In this document: positions 12,591 to 26,078 of the stretch, piece by piece
How the letters are laid out: every line of letters starts with the position of its first letter
How positions within the stretch are numbered: position 1 is the stretch's first letter
DNA from: Pelargonium tetragonum
Lineage: Eukaryota > Streptophyta > Magnoliopsida > Geraniales > Geraniaceae
Direction: 5' to 3'
Assembly (NCBI GenBank): GCA_036897445.1
Contig: JAYMTL010000088.1
Location: forward strand, 19,896 to 83,895
DNA: 64,000 bases
The notes under the pieces: model-generated
Databases searched by the model: none
The model's input: only the letters and a program-made list of their open reading frames with translations
What the model was told of the DNA's origin: nothing
Made by a program: the position numbers and the translations under genes

Positions 12591-15500
12591 ATATCGAATA
12601 TGTATGCGTTGCATTGGACGGTACCCACAAGCCATCTTTGGATTACGTCTTAAAGAATGATTTAGTTTATAGTTGGTCCCGGGAGGCTTTTCTTTTATGT
12701 AATCACATCACCAAGAATGTCTACTCATTTTGAACATTTTATAAAGAGTCTCTAGCCTTAAAACTTTTAATAAACAACGCGATCACTTATACACTGAAAA
12801 ATTATAGTACGGAATTTTAAAGAGTGAAAAGACAGCAAAATTACCTAGAATTAAGGCGAGATAGAACCCCTTTTTTTGCGTTTGACAAAGCTTCAGCACT
12901 ACTTTGCGTATAAAGGGCACCCCATAAGAGCGGATGACTCAGAGCTATCCAAGTTTTTGTGGTATTGAATCCGGATTTTTTTAGGAGTTATAGGCTTTAG
13001 GAAGCAACAAAGGGGAATATGCATTACTTCACTTCATAGAATTTAGTTCCCAGGGCTTCTACGGTATCAAGGAGTCAACTATTCTCTCATTGTATCTGCT
13101 GTATCTGCTTTGAACCAAAGATTCTAACTTCAAAACGGGAATCAGTCTCTATTAAGACTACTTCATTTCTCGTTTCACGTAATAATGCTTGTTTATTTTT
13201 ATAGAAAATAATTAGAATGTTGCTTTCGAATATGTTTACAAAGCAAGATATATCTTTTCTTTGTAAGAAGAGTTCTCTTTAGGAAATAAGGTAACGCAGT
13301 TAAGTTTCGTTAAGTTAATTCCTTAAGATTTTAAGTAGGAGATGTTCCATTTCTAATGCAGGGTACAGGAAATCTTGTAAAAAATAGACTCAGTTGTTAG
13401 GAAAAACCTTTTCTAAAAGAGTGAAGGGAAACCCCAAAAAGTACTTCTTAAAGTTGCGTGTAACTAATTAAGTACTAATAAATTTAAGGAGATATTTTAT
13501 AAGAGTCTTAATAAGGCGTAAAGATATTTGACTGAAAGGGAGACAGGGAAGTAAAAAGCAATATAATTCAAAATGAAAGCGCAGCCAAAGTTATGCCTGC
13601 TATAAAGGGAATTCCGGGGGCAGGTAGAACACCGACTTTTTTGGGATTTCTAATCTATAATTTTAGGAGTATACAGAATACGTATTCTTAATTAATAAGT
13701 GTTTTTACGTGTATCTAGTAAGGAGATTTCTACTACCAATTTAGACTTTATTCTAGTAGTCGTTTTTGAAAGACAGGAATTCTAGTCAAGAACTATCTAT
13801 GAAAAATTTTTTAAGGATTTAAGTTTAGCAATTTCGTTTCTATTTTTTATCAGGAAATCCAGGTTCTTTATTATCCGTAAGATCCTATATCCTGATTGAT
13901 TTAAAGTTTTACATATATTCAAGAAGTCTTCCTTTCCTCTAAACAAGATGAACCACTTCTAACAACTAAAATAGAGTTGCTTTGAATTATAATTAAACAA
14001 GCAACAGCGAGGGCATAAGCTACACTCTTGTTACATTTACATAATTAAAATAAAAACGTTAGTAAGTAACCTTTTAGAGGTATCCTATTAATGATAGGAC
14101 TCGCTTGGAACCCTTGAGAACTTGCTTTTCTTTGAAAAGAAATCCGTTGTAAGGCGAAATCGGTGTTACATTTGAACGAAAATGCAAAAATTATAAGAGC
14201 CCAAAATTTCATATTAAAGTAGTGCACGGTTAGAGATTTTTTATATCCTTTTACCTTGTTTTTAGCTTTAGTAGGTAAACCCAGAAGGGGCTTCGAAGTA
14301 TAGTTACTGATGAACGGGAAACTTTCTCATGAGTATTAAACATATTATCAAAAAAGGAGTCTATTTTTAATTATTAGTCCTGAAACTTTTATAAAAACAA
14401 CAAGGGAGCCTTATAGATCTTTTGGAGAACTATAAGTAGCTTTATAAGAGGAAACTCGTATTGCAGGTCTATTACACTCCTATTCTTAACTAAAGAAAGA
14501 GAGTTTTCTCTTTTTCTCTGTATGGTATGCCTAGAAAATCCTTGTATAGGTCTCTATTCTATATTACAATTACAACAGCTCAAAAAAGATTTTTTATATA
14601 GGCTTTTTTCTAACAGGGGTTTTAGTTGCGCAGAAATGCTTTTAGGCAGAGCGTGAATCTGCAAAACTTTGATTTGGAGGTTTTAATCGTCGGTCTACGG
14701 AAGAAAGTACTAGATTTTAGATTCTGTGCGAACCCCGGGCTTTGCCCTTTTCTCGATGTATATAAAGGACTCATGTGACTTTATCTTATACTACCCCTTT
14801 ATAAGACTTTTCAAAGATCTTTACTAAATAGAAACAATAACGACTGCCTTCTTTCTTAGACTTTCTAGGGGTTTTAGCCGCTTCCGGAGTACAAGGGGGA
14901 CCCCAGCATTTCTAAAGAAAGTCTAGCGCGCTCTAATACTGAATTTTAAGGAGCTAACCTTATTCATTTAAGTAAACCCCTTTCCAAGGTTTCAGAAACC
15001 AAAATTCCTATCAAAAGGATTTTGACTCTATAAGAAAAGCCATAACACTCCCGGGATAGTAAGATAAGACTGCTAAGACTAAGAAAAATCTATATCTACT
15101 TTAAACCTTTAAGAGCCCCGGGGAATTCCTAGTAAGAACCACTTAATTAAGATTCTTGACTTGACAGGAAGATTTTTTTTTATAAACTTTAGATATTATA
15201 CATTTTAGTAAACAGCTTCAAAAATGCTAAGAATACAGAGGGAATGTGGATTCCTTAGAACAGTGCCAAAATATTCTCCAGAAAAACCCCTTTATCACCT
15301 GTTTAGCTACCCGGAGTTTAAATATTTACTTTATTAGTATCCTTTATTATATAATTCAGAATTCCTAGTTTTTATTCAATATTCTAGAAATTTTTATCTT
15401 TGTACTTTTCCTATGCCTTTATTAGATCTAATGACTTCTACAAAGGATTAAGATGCGTGCTCCAGGCTTAGTTACTTAGTTTATAACACCTTGTAAAAAC

Positions 15501-18500
15501 TATACTTGGTTCTATTCCATTCTCCTCCTTTTGACTGCCTTCCCAAAAAAGAACAGGATACCCTATAACCAACTTCATATTGACTTACTCATAACAATCT
15601 TGTTACTCTTGCTAACTACGAAAAAACGGGGCAACAAGAGGTTATCCCAGGTTATGTCTTATCAAATTGAACCTTTAACTGACTCAGGAATCAAAACTGT
15701 TAGATATCAACCATTTTAAGTAAAGACTTTCAAAAAGTAAATACGGATAACTAGGAATAAAGCAAACAGCCCTATTATCTAAGATAGCTTTTCTCGTTAG
15801 TTTAAGATTTAGATACTTAGGTTTTTTATAGTTTTAGACGGAGTCCTTACTAGGTTAGAAGCAATACAAAAAAGTCCTTTGCAACCTTACAAGTACAAGG
15901 AAAGAACAAGTTAGAAAAAGTTTCCTCTTAAAAGGCCCTTTTGAACCCTTGGGTTTCCTTCTTGGTGCATCGTAACTTTGAAGTTTCTTTTTTAAAGTTA
16001 AAGTGGCTAAGACTTAGAAGGACAAGTATAGAATCTAGAGCTATAGGGGTTTTTCCTGCCGAAGCCTCCGCCTTATCCTATAGTGTTACTTCATCCGGTT
16101 AAAGGTTTTAAGGGAATAGACCTAGAGTTAAAGAAAGTCCTTGTTTTCCAGTATCAGTAAAAGAACAAAAGTCAAAGGGTTTTTAGTTTGGTTATAACGT
16201 ACGAATGTACTCTCCGGGTATACTATCCTGCATATCCTTTTGTTACGGATGCCCACAGTTGGGAAGAATAACCTTCTAATACCTAAAGTTCTATGTGTAC
16301 TTACTGCAAACGGATTTCCTTTAGTTTCCCCGCTGTAACTGGAACGAAAGGGAGTGTGAAAGCTGCCTTTATTTCTTTTTATTAGAGCTTTTTTTTCTTT
16401 TCTATTGTTTGAATTCCAAACTTACTTATTCTAAATTATACATAAAACTAAACAGCTTCCAAAAAGTATAGAATAACGAATCTGTATTCTTTTTACAAAT
16501 TACAAAAGGACTTAAGTTATTATCTGGAATACCCTTTTTATCCTGAGATACAAGACTTATTCATATGTTGATTTTCCAAAAAAGGATGCTCTAGACTTCT
16601 CGGGCACGCCTTCGCTATAGTATAACTTATTATATTTCGATCTAAGTGAGAATATAGTACAGAAATTTTAGAACTAAATGAAAATGCGGGATTTAATTCC
16701 TTAATGTAAGTGCAAGCTTTTCTTTTAATAAAAACTCAGGGGATCCTCAAGTAATTAATCGGCTGTCTTGACCATGAGCATTAAGGCTTTTTAAAATGAA
16801 AGTATACTACAAACAGAATCCTTTAGAATTTACCCACTTTCTATTTAGTTTAGAGAGTCCTCCCACTTTATTCAAATTTCATATAGCCTCGTCTTTTTAT
16901 GAGGAACGCGTTTAGAGAATCTGAAAGTTTCTATGTTTCAGAACCCTGGCATAGAAGCACTAAATATAGAATTAACCTGTAAATGATGGTTTTGAACCTA
17001 ACGAATTCCTGTTGATACAGATATATCCTACCTTGAAAATTGATCTAAGGTTTTTTAACGGGAGAGTTTGTGCTATTTATTACTTCTTTATACTTAAGCG
17101 ATTTAGTATCCCTTGATGAGTACTTGTTAATCCTTACTTTAACAACGTAGATTTATCTACTAAAAGAAAAGGGCTATATAGAGCTAGAGATAAGTAATCG
17201 CAGTAAAATCTTGTATAGATCACAATTCGAAAAAGGGACAAAGTGCTCAGTGAAAAGGGGACCTGTTTTCTAGTAAAAATGTGGCTAATAGTAATAATAG
17301 ACATGCCCATATTAAAGTAACTCCTGTTCTATTTCACAAGGGTTAAACTCAACTTTATAGAGTAAGAATAGAGACCCCTTTTTTAGTTAAGGACGACTTC
17401 TTTTTATGGGTATTCTTACAATTTTGGCCAAGAGAAAAACTCCACTACAGTATGTTTCTTTAACATATGCCTTATTACTAGCAGTCACTAAAAGTTGAGC
17501 GGGATTTCTCGAATGTAAGCAATATGTATACGAGGACTCAAAAACTCTGAAATCTAAACTTTGTCATAAGATTTAGCTTCGTTAGACTATAGACTTTTTT
17601 TACATGTTTCAAGATTACAAGGTCTCTCTGAACATTAAAAGTTAATATATCCCTGCCGCAAGTACCTAAAAGAAGCCCTATTATCCGGATAAATACTTAG
17701 TTTTCCACCGATCTTAACTTTTTTATATGAGCTTCCTACACAGCAAGGTTGCCCTTTAATTATAGAGAATAGTATCTTCTAGTTTAACTCGTCTAGAGTA
17801 TTGAGGAGAAACTTAGCGCATTCAGTCTTTATTTACAATGCCAGGAATTGGATCCCTAATTATATTTGAGAATTCGGACACTTAGAACTAAGAGCATCTA
17901 TGAGAAGTAAACTGTAAAAAATTTATAAAAGCAAGAATTAAGAAAACTTCCGGTTTCTATATTCCGGATTAGAGTTTAAGGAATAACTCTAGTTATACTT
18001 TAATTCTTTTACCTATTATCCCCCTACCTGAGGGGCGTGCTCCTACTTAAAAATATCTAGTTATCCTATCCCTGTTTAGTCAAATTTTGTACTTGCAAAT
18101 TCCTTGATCAATGAAAAACTCTAACTTTAAAAAAGTCTACCTTTTACTTTATCCTTTTTTTACCCCTACTTATAACTAAACTCCTCTAGAATTCTGAGCG
18201 CTTTATCCAATGCCTTTAACTAACATTTGATTTGAATTGCCTTCCTTTTACTTGGTATCAGAAAGACTACTTTAGGTCATAGCTGGAAAAGCACTTGTAA
18301 AAAAAACTATGCGCTCGTTTAGCCTAAAAACAAAACTCTCATTATAATTTTTATTTAAAATAAACGGCTTCAGGGCTTTCCTCAGGATAAGGGAATAAAC
18401 ATAAACAACTAATACTGCGTTTTTCCAGGGGTTGGCTCCTGAAAATTGAAATATGGAACAACTAGGAACGAAAAAGTAAGGAATTGCAATCGCTAGAGAG

Positions 18501-20596
18501 CTTATCTTACTAAGTTAATGCCACGGAAAACCTGTTGAATTAATAAGGACAACAGAAATTTTGGTAAATGGGGCCTTAAAAATAGCAGATAAATCTTGTT
18601 ACCAAGCTTCCCTTCCAAGAGCTGCGCTACTATTCTATTTGTTTCCTGAGGTAATGCAATTAAGTAATTTCTCTGAATGAAAGTAGCTTTTGGCAGTATA
18701 TGCCCTTGTCTTAAACTCGTTTCAAAGAGTGAAACCAATACTCCTTCGAATGGCAGTCGACTCCCTTAGGTTTGACAAAAAAAGAATATACTAAGAATTC
18801 CTTTAATTATTAGGCGCTTTTCTAAGATATAAGATAAAATAGAAGCTACGTCGAGTTAATGCCTGCAGTTTAAGTATAATGTTATCCGTTAAAAAGAGAA
18901 TCGTTACTGTAATACGTGTCTCTCTTGGATTCGCATAAGGAGGTTTAGCTTTTTATAAAGACACGGTATCTCAATATACTTAAGTTCCGAAAGAGTTTTC
19001 CTTAGTTAATGGATTTTTGAAGGGAATCTCTTATACGCGCTGGTTTAGCCACTCTGTTTCTTAATTAGGAGATCAGGTAAATTTAGGAAAATGTCTTGTA
19101 AAAAAAAACTCAAGGACATAAGGTAGCTTATGCGGCCCTTGTTTACTGGGAGATTTAGTCGTCTTGCGGGGTATCGGTTTGGGATTAGAATTCGATCCTT
19201 AGTTTTTCCCAGAAGATTTTTCGAGGGGTTGATTATAGTCCAGGAGTAAGAAGAATTTTTTGGTATTTACATTTTTTATATATTTTTCAAAACCTGGTTA
19301 TTCGGCTCATAAGAAGAGACACAGAATAAAGAAAGGGGTTCCTATACTCACGGCCTTTTTTTTTGTAAAGGAGAGTCATTTGCTTTCTGAGGAGTGGTGT
19401 GCTTTAGCGTTACCTAATCTTGGGTATAGATATAAACGAGCAAAAGAATGATTAGGCGGGGTTGTTTCTAAAGGAAAATTGGCTTGCGCTTTTACTTTTT
19501 TTATAGACCGAAGAGTAAGCGTACCTATATCAAACGGATTTAATTCCCAGAAAGTTATATGAAACGCACTGTAACAAGTACCCCCCCTTATTGGGTTCTT
19601 TTTGATTTTAAACAGGCATAAAATTCCTTTACTAGGGCCTGGGGCTAAAATCCCGGGTGTATTTGAACTAGAGTATAAAAACACGAGAATTTCAAAAAGG
19701 TGCAAAGGAGTACCTTGCTACTTACTAAAAGGCGTTACCACGAGGCGTGCAGTTTCGAAGTCCAGACCCTACTATTATAAATCACGGGAAGGGGTTAACT
19801 AGGTAATACCAGAAAAAGAGAGTACAAAAGTAAACCTGTTAGTTATTACGAAAAATTTTTATATTAACTAACAAAGTGCCCTATGGGAATTCTTTTACTG
19901 CCGGGCATTTCTTTGCTTAAGACTTAGTAACTCGATTTCCTCGTAATTGCCTTCTAAAAAAGGGTTTATTAATTCTCTTTATTATCGTGAATTTTTACCC
20001 AGAAAATGGAAAATATTACAACCACTTTATTCTAAATAACGCGGGATAGTAGGATTCTTTTACATACAAAAAGCATTCAAACTACTATTGACAAAGGGAG
20101 ATACATGGACACAAGTTATGCCTCTGCTTGTTTTTCTCAACCCACTATACTAGACCCAAATAAGTATCTATCACCTAGGAAAAGTTGCCCAGTAGATACA
20201 CTTTAAATTTGAGTACGTTGCGCTTAAAACGAAAGAAATTTAATACGGGAATATTTGTCTTTCCAGAAGCATATCGCGAATTAATATAATTGTAAGTAGA
20301 GTTGGCTAACACTCTTATATCTGGTAAATTTAATAACGACTCATTTCAAAATAAAGAGTTAACTAGGGGTTTTGTGATATAAAAATTTAGAAGGAAGGCT
20401 TGTTTATGCTGTAGGGTCCAGGTTATTCCCAAACTTCAACGAAGCGCTCTAGGGAACCTTTAGGGGTAAAAAAATCCTCACTTACCGACTGAATACTTAT
20501 TCAATATTAGTTAGATATGTATATAGTTAGTAGTAGATAGTAAAGAGATTTTAAGGAATATCCCCTTTCGGTTCCTTGTTCTTATCTTTACATCTT

Positions 20597-20614
20597 AAAA
20601 AGGGGAACCCTATA
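20597..20614. repeat. GC-box quasi-palindrome copy
   Basis: AAAAAGGGGAACCCTATA: A-run, GGGG, two bases, CCC, then TATA. Close to the copies at 25743-25757, 34647-34663 and 51362-51378, which share the A-run before and the CTATA or CTATT after. Confidence 0.6.
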
Positions 20615-22056
20615 GTAGAAGGGGCAGTTTTCTTAGAATAAGCAAAAACTCCAGGTAAAAAGAAGTTTGACTTTAATTAAACCTATTTAATTCATTTAAT
20701 AGAATAATAAACATCCCGCAGCTATGAAATTAAGGAACTTTTGTCTCTCAAGTCCCTAGTAAAGAAAGCTTTTTGAGACATCAGCTATTAATCGAAACTC
20801 TAAAATCCTTGGTAAAAACAAATTATCTTCAACCGGAAATGTAGAGGTTCCTGTGCTTTTTTATTAGTTATATATATATATTTTGAATTAAAACTTCCAA
20901 GCATTGCTGCATTGTTTCAATAATGTTTCGGCCAACCTGGTAATGGTAAGTCGCTGGGAATATAAGAGGGACCTATTATTAAAGTATTAAAGGCTACTTA
21001 TCTCAGCCAAAGGGCCGCTATACCTTGGAATTCAAATCGTAGGATATATAGATTTTAATATCTCCATCGCGTAATCAAAGTCTTCACAGTATCAAGGTAT
21101 CTCATTTTCACCGTCCCTGTCAAAATGACGTCAATTCGGGCTGGGATCCCTCTTACAGATCCATATGACGGATTTCTTTCGTACAAACAAAAATAGGTTA
21201 AAAGTAGATTAATATGAAAAGCGGATATCAAAAGTGTAGTTGAGAAAACCAAATGAAAATTTTAGGAATAAAATATAGGGTCACTAGCTACCGCTAAAAC
21301 GCACCTAATCGGGCAGATAAAATTAAGAAATTTCCGTTTGGGTTTTTATAATGATACAAGACCGCTCTTTTTCTAATTTAGAGCTTCCTATTAGGGTAGT
21401 AAAAGCCCCAAAATTCTTACGTGAAATATTGAAAATCCCACTTCGATTGTGCATGCTTTTTTCCAGGAAGTGGTTACTTTGATATTCCCTTACTATAATA
21501 CTACTACACTACTACCGCAAGCGCGGAGCCTTTCTTTTTGAAATTCAAAAGTCTTATTAACCAGATACTAAAAATACACGAGACTCTTTCCTCTTCATTC
21601 TGGTTTATACCCACTATTATGTATTTTAAGGGATTCCTTGAGCGAAGGGGACCCTAGAATTTTAAAGAAAGTACTTATAACTTATAAAGAAAAGCATTCT
21701 CAAAAAAAACTAAGAAATCTTACTATGATATAGGGGGAATAAGAATACCGGGGGATACACCTAAAAGCAATAAAATATAAAAAATTTTAAGTTCATTCTG
21801 ACTAGGACTTCTTTTGCTATTTCCGCATGTAACCCCTACTATAAAATATAAAACGTAATGCTATTTGGATTTGTGATAATTCCAATAGGCGAAAAAGAAA
21901 AGGAAGTAAAATGTTTTAGAAAACTTCGAATTTCAATCGAGTTGAGAGACCCTTCGCATTGCACTAGACTTGTTTCATACCTACAAAACTAAGGCTTTTC
22001 AAGTATCTGGGCGTTTCCTTGATTGACATTAAAAATTCTATTTCTCTTTTTTTGGC

Positions 22057-22125
22057 TCCTCTACATAACAGAGGATTGGGATTCGAACCCGTGGCCCCGT
22101 ATTAACTCATAAGCGTCCTATTTCT
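22057..22125 (-). pseudogene. tRNA-like remnant followed by a 6-bp hairpin
   Basis: On the minus strand the sequence holds ACGGGTTCGAATCCC, a textbook T-loop with three G:C pairs of the T-stem kept, but the outer two pairs do not form and no 5' acceptor strand matches the 3' side. Immediately downstream lies a perfect hairpin, TCCTCT (22057-22062) pairing with AGAGGA (22070-22075) across seven bases. The hairpin sits where the acceptor 3' strand should be. It may be a relic of a class II tRNA or a tRNA-derived repeat; amino acid identity cannot be assigned. Confidence 0.35.
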
Positions 22126-22520
22126 TGCTTTTTATTGAGGTCCTTGCTTTAGAATTGCTTCCGTATTTCGGGAGCGAGTACTCTTTAGAGCGGAAAATCC
22201 AAGTCAAGATGGGAGGAAGGAGTAATTCGTTGCTGTTGTGATAGAGCTAGATATGCTAAAGAAAGCTTGTCAATTAATTAAGGGGAGACTCCCAGTTTAC
22301 AATAAGGGTTTAGAAAGATGGGGATTTACCAAAAAGGAGTATTCATAAGAAGTAGCTTACCATAGAACAGCGTCTTACAAAAAGGGGATTGGGGAGAAAA
22401 ACCCTTCTTAGTAATTCGTAAAAGGCCTTAGTACCTTCTGTTGAGTTGCTGAATAATAAAAGCAAATAGGTGCCTTTTCTTTTAGTAGTATATTATCTTG
22501 TCCCCTTATCTAGATTCTAC

Positions 22521-22590
22521 CGAAAAACTACGCGGTTAGCGTGTCACTTTCATAAGACAAAAGCCTTTGGTTCGAGTCCAAGAGTATGCA
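22521..22590 (+). tRNA. tRNA-Met(CAT)-like sequence, acceptor stem defective
   Basis: This is one of the best tRNA-like sequences here. It has a D-arm-like GCGGTTAGCG, an anticodon region TTTCATAA with CAT at 22551-22553, and a complete five-pair T-stem (TTTGG 22566-22570 with CCAAG 22578-22582, one G-T wobble) around TTCGAGT. The overall wording resembles organellar elongator tRNA-Met. The anticodon stem is imperfect, and I find no upstream strand matching the 3' acceptor AGTATGC, so it is either a pseudogene or a tRNA that needs repair or editing. It has no clear neighbours. Confidence 0.3.
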
Positions 22591-22600
22591 ACCCTTTTAA

Positions 22601-25600
22601 GTTAAAAAAGCTTAATTATTTAAAATAAGGGCTTTTTGGTTTTCCTACATCTAGTTTTCTATTCCTCTCAATAAGCAATAAGTTAGAGTTTTCAACGATG
22701 TTTGGTAGGACCCATTCTAATAATATATGTGTGTATAGGCCGAGTCTCGTAATACCCTGCTTCAAAAAAGTGTCGAATAGCTTTTTTATCATATATACCA
22801 ACCCGGCATAACTTAAAGCTAGCAATTCTTTAGATGGGAGTGCCCTCTACTTGCATAAATCAAATAATCAAATACAGGGGGTTAACTACGGCTTTTACAA
22901 GGTTACTCTAATAGTACTTGCTTTACCTTTGTTCAGCAACCAATGAATGCCCTTTTCTCGAGCCTTTTGAGCTCCTTTTATAGGAAAACTACTGGCAAGA
23001 GAAAGCTAAGAAGATATGCAAAATTTATTAAGCTTTATATCTGTAAGCTTCAAGTTACTGGGCAAAAAGGGCTCTTAAAAGTCTTTATCAGAATATCCAA
23101 CGAATAACTTAAGCGGCATTATATTTATATTAAGTATAAGTAGATAGTATTGTTATTATACCCGACTGGAGGCATCCAGAGGAAGGTAGATCTAAGAAGT
23201 ATTACAGAAAGAACATAGATATGTTATAACCCGCACCCTCTTTTTTCATACCTATATTCTTTTTCTCTTTTCGCTTTGAAGGGATAAACTAGCCTGAGGT
23301 TTTAGCTGCCATTATAGCTCAAGGATTTTTTCAAAAGCAAAATACAGTTTATATAAAAAGGTCATAAGTTTTGCTTGTTAGGAGTTTCCATACCTTCTAG
23401 CGTTAGATTCTTTATTATCTTTTCCTAATTCTTTAATTTGTAATTGATAGAAATCGGGTAATAGTCAAATCAAGAAACCAATTATATGGCCTTTTTAGTG
23501 AGCTTTAACCCTTGGGGCATCCTTGTTTCTTGGAATGGAAAGGAAGATTTACATAAAAAAGTTCTGAAGAAGAAAGAAATCCGTTTCTATATTAGACCTA
23601 AATTTGACTGCTATTCGTTCAAGCTATCCGTAAACGGATCCTTATTAGCTAAATAGCCTAAAAGTTAGCTAGTGGGGGTACAAGCTAAGTGAGAAAGTTA
23701 TAATTATAAGAGGTAAGAAGAGTATGAAAGTTAGTAAGTAGTTGGTGGGTATTCTAGCTCTTTTCAAAGGTATACAGAGTGACATTAAATTTAAGGTAGA
23801 GGAAGTCGTCAGTTTAGAATAGCAAGGAATTTGAGTCATGAAGTCAAGTGAAAGCTCACCTTATTTTAGATTTTAGTAAAGGAATTTCTTAACTAAAGGA
23901 GTACATACGGAAGGTTAAGCATCTAATAAAAGGAGTTCCTATCAAAGCCTAATTGAGCAGCTTGTCTTTAGTAAGTTATAGTAGATTAGAGGTTCTTTCC
24001 CTTGCTGACTTTATTTCTCAGGCAAGTTTGATCTTGGTATAGGATTCTAGTGACTTCTCTTTAGTTCTTAGTACTTTACTGTCTTTCTGAGTTAGTAAAA
24101 GAATGATAAAAGGACAATATGTTATACATATTAGGAAAGATTTGACATAGAATGCAGGTAAAGACTCGCATACTTTTGACAGGCATTTTACACACCTACT
24201 TGAATTATCCGCAAAGCTTACTACAAGTAGTAAGCCTTCTACCAAGGAGCTCCCCGATGGAAGATCTTGCTGGGTTAAGGAACCTGATTTCTTTATGAAG
24301 AGAAACTTTGAATTCGCATTTATAATTAACGAGTAAGTTAAAGTCTTTTTAATAAATACTTACCGCCGAGTTTAGCATAAGGTTTTCCTAAATACAAATA
24401 AAGGGTGACAGACTTCTTTTTCAAAGAGGGAGTGCCCGGATAGTCAGACGTTTTAACAAATCCAATTACTCTTTTTACTTATAAGTGCTTTAGATTCCTA
24501 AGTTTTCTAAAGTATTCTTACCAACAGTTAGATTTGGGACTTAAAAAATAAAATATAGACTTTTACAATACAACAGAGGGCAAAGGTAGAAGACCCATCC
24601 CTATAATTTCTAAATTAAGTTCCTTTTGAATATCCGAATAAACAAGCTCCTAACAAATCCCCATTTAAATTCAATCCCTAAAAGACTTAAAAGGGAATAC
24701 CCAGGAAAACGAGAAATCTCTCGAACTTACTACAACTGCGAACTTTGTTTCGCCCCTGTACTATAAATTCTAACTCTTGACAAGTATATCCTCTAATTTA
24801 AACCTCATTCGGTGGGTATCCTCTATTACTAAAGGACTATTAAGGCAAATACTAGACTTATATTACAAGAGCAGGCCCCTTGAGGTAAAGTTATATTCTA
24901 CAGTATGGAGCTTGACGACTAAACTAATATGAAACCTCGTCTTACAACAAGTACTTTAGAATCCTATTAGGGATTTCCCTTAGAGAGAAGAGACTGGAAC
25001 TTAATTTAAGAGTCAACCGGGGCAGACCTGAAATGCAGTAAAAAGAGCTAAAGTGTCTATTAAATTACAGACATGCCTAGGGTTTCAAATCTAAACAGTC
25101 TATGAATATAGTATACGATCCCTGGTGTTTAGAAAAGTCTTACGGAGTACATAATGGATGTTATTCCTATAAAAAGTTAAGCCTCTTAAATCCTCGGAAT
25201 AGACTATCTTCTAACAAGATTTTCTCAAGAAGAGACTCTTAATAAACAGAAAAAGGGGATGCCTAAACATATATAAGCATATACCAACCCGGCTTTACCT
25301 GAAGCTTGAAAGGGGCTAAACTGCTCAAAAGAAATAGTAAAGCAGCAAGTAATCTTGAAATTGAAAGTACAACCTTTTTGGAATTTCATCTTTAATACGA
25401 ATGCATATGCTAAAAGCCTTCATTTTATAGTGTAATTCTGTACTATAAGGAAATCTTTCCTTTTATTATCTTCTTCTGACGCTAAGAAAGAGTTACACTT
25501 CAATCCTTACTAATGTAGCATCCCTTCCTCGAGGAGAAAAACTCATATAAATTCAATAAGCCATGTTTTTGTTACACCCATACCCTGTATTTTTCAAAGG

Positions 25601-25947
25601 GAGTCCTATGGTTTCGCTTACACGGGGTATAGAGCCAAAACCTTACTTATTTGGGTACTTGCGTATACTCCAGTAAAGGAAATAGGTTCTAGATTCAAAA
25701 GGTATGACATTTTCGGAAAGTCCGTTAAATCGGTTTTTATATAAAAGGGATTCCTATTACTTTCTGAATGTATTAAAATCTTCTAAGGCCTAAGTAACCC
25801 TTCAAAAACTACGAGGGAGTACTTTAGTTAGTCGCTTTTTTCAAGGAACTCCCTGTGGATTTGTACAAAAAGACTTTATAAGATTAAAGCCTGTAAACTC
25901 TCAACTAAAAAAAGGATCAGATTTAATATGTCATACGGCTCTTGCTT
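22601..25947. other. Gene-free stretch with a purine-rich segment
   Basis: No gene recognised; the longest open frame is 75 codons. From about 23640 to 23990 the plus strand becomes purine-rich (GCTAAGTGAGAAAG, AGAGGTAAGAAGAG), similar in texture to the lysine-rich relics but without their core motif. A five-pair hairpin CTGGA-GGCA-TCCAG lies near 23165. Confidence 0.5.
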
Positions 25948-26078
25948 TAGGACTGGAACCTCTAAAATCCGAGTCGTATTTTGTTTAGTTTAATAAGATA
26001 TACTTTCAAGTAACATGAAATACTAAAATAACGGTAATAAATTTTGAAGCTCTGGCCCCTTTCTATCTAAGTGATTTT
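25948..26078 (-). repeat. tRNA-like composite element, copy A
   Basis: On the minus strand the 13-mer AATCACTTAGATA (26076-26064) is followed about 110 bases downstream by AGGTTCCAGTCC, a B-box with one change. This is the spacing seen in copies B, C and E. The tRNA-like part is the most worn of the set and does not fold into a cloverleaf. Confidence 0.4.

Larger units (their letters stand above)
10991..22056. other. Gene-free AT-rich stretch
   Basis: No gene recognised over 11 kb. The longest open frame is 109 codons on the minus strand at 19376-19705; it has no recognisable motif and overlaps open frames on the other strand, as expected by chance. Visible items: one tRNA-like B-box near 12525, GC boxes at 14895-14904, 20597-20614 and 21647-21654, a CCCCGGGG palindrome at 15117-15124, a nine-base tandem pair (TGTATCTGC) at 13091-13108, and a TA run at 20869-20881. 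Confidence 0.6.

Noticed and set aside
19376-19705. 109-codon minus-strand frame
   Set aside because: No motif; overlaps open frames on the opposite strand (19260-19451 and 19602-19802), as expected where stops are locally sparse.
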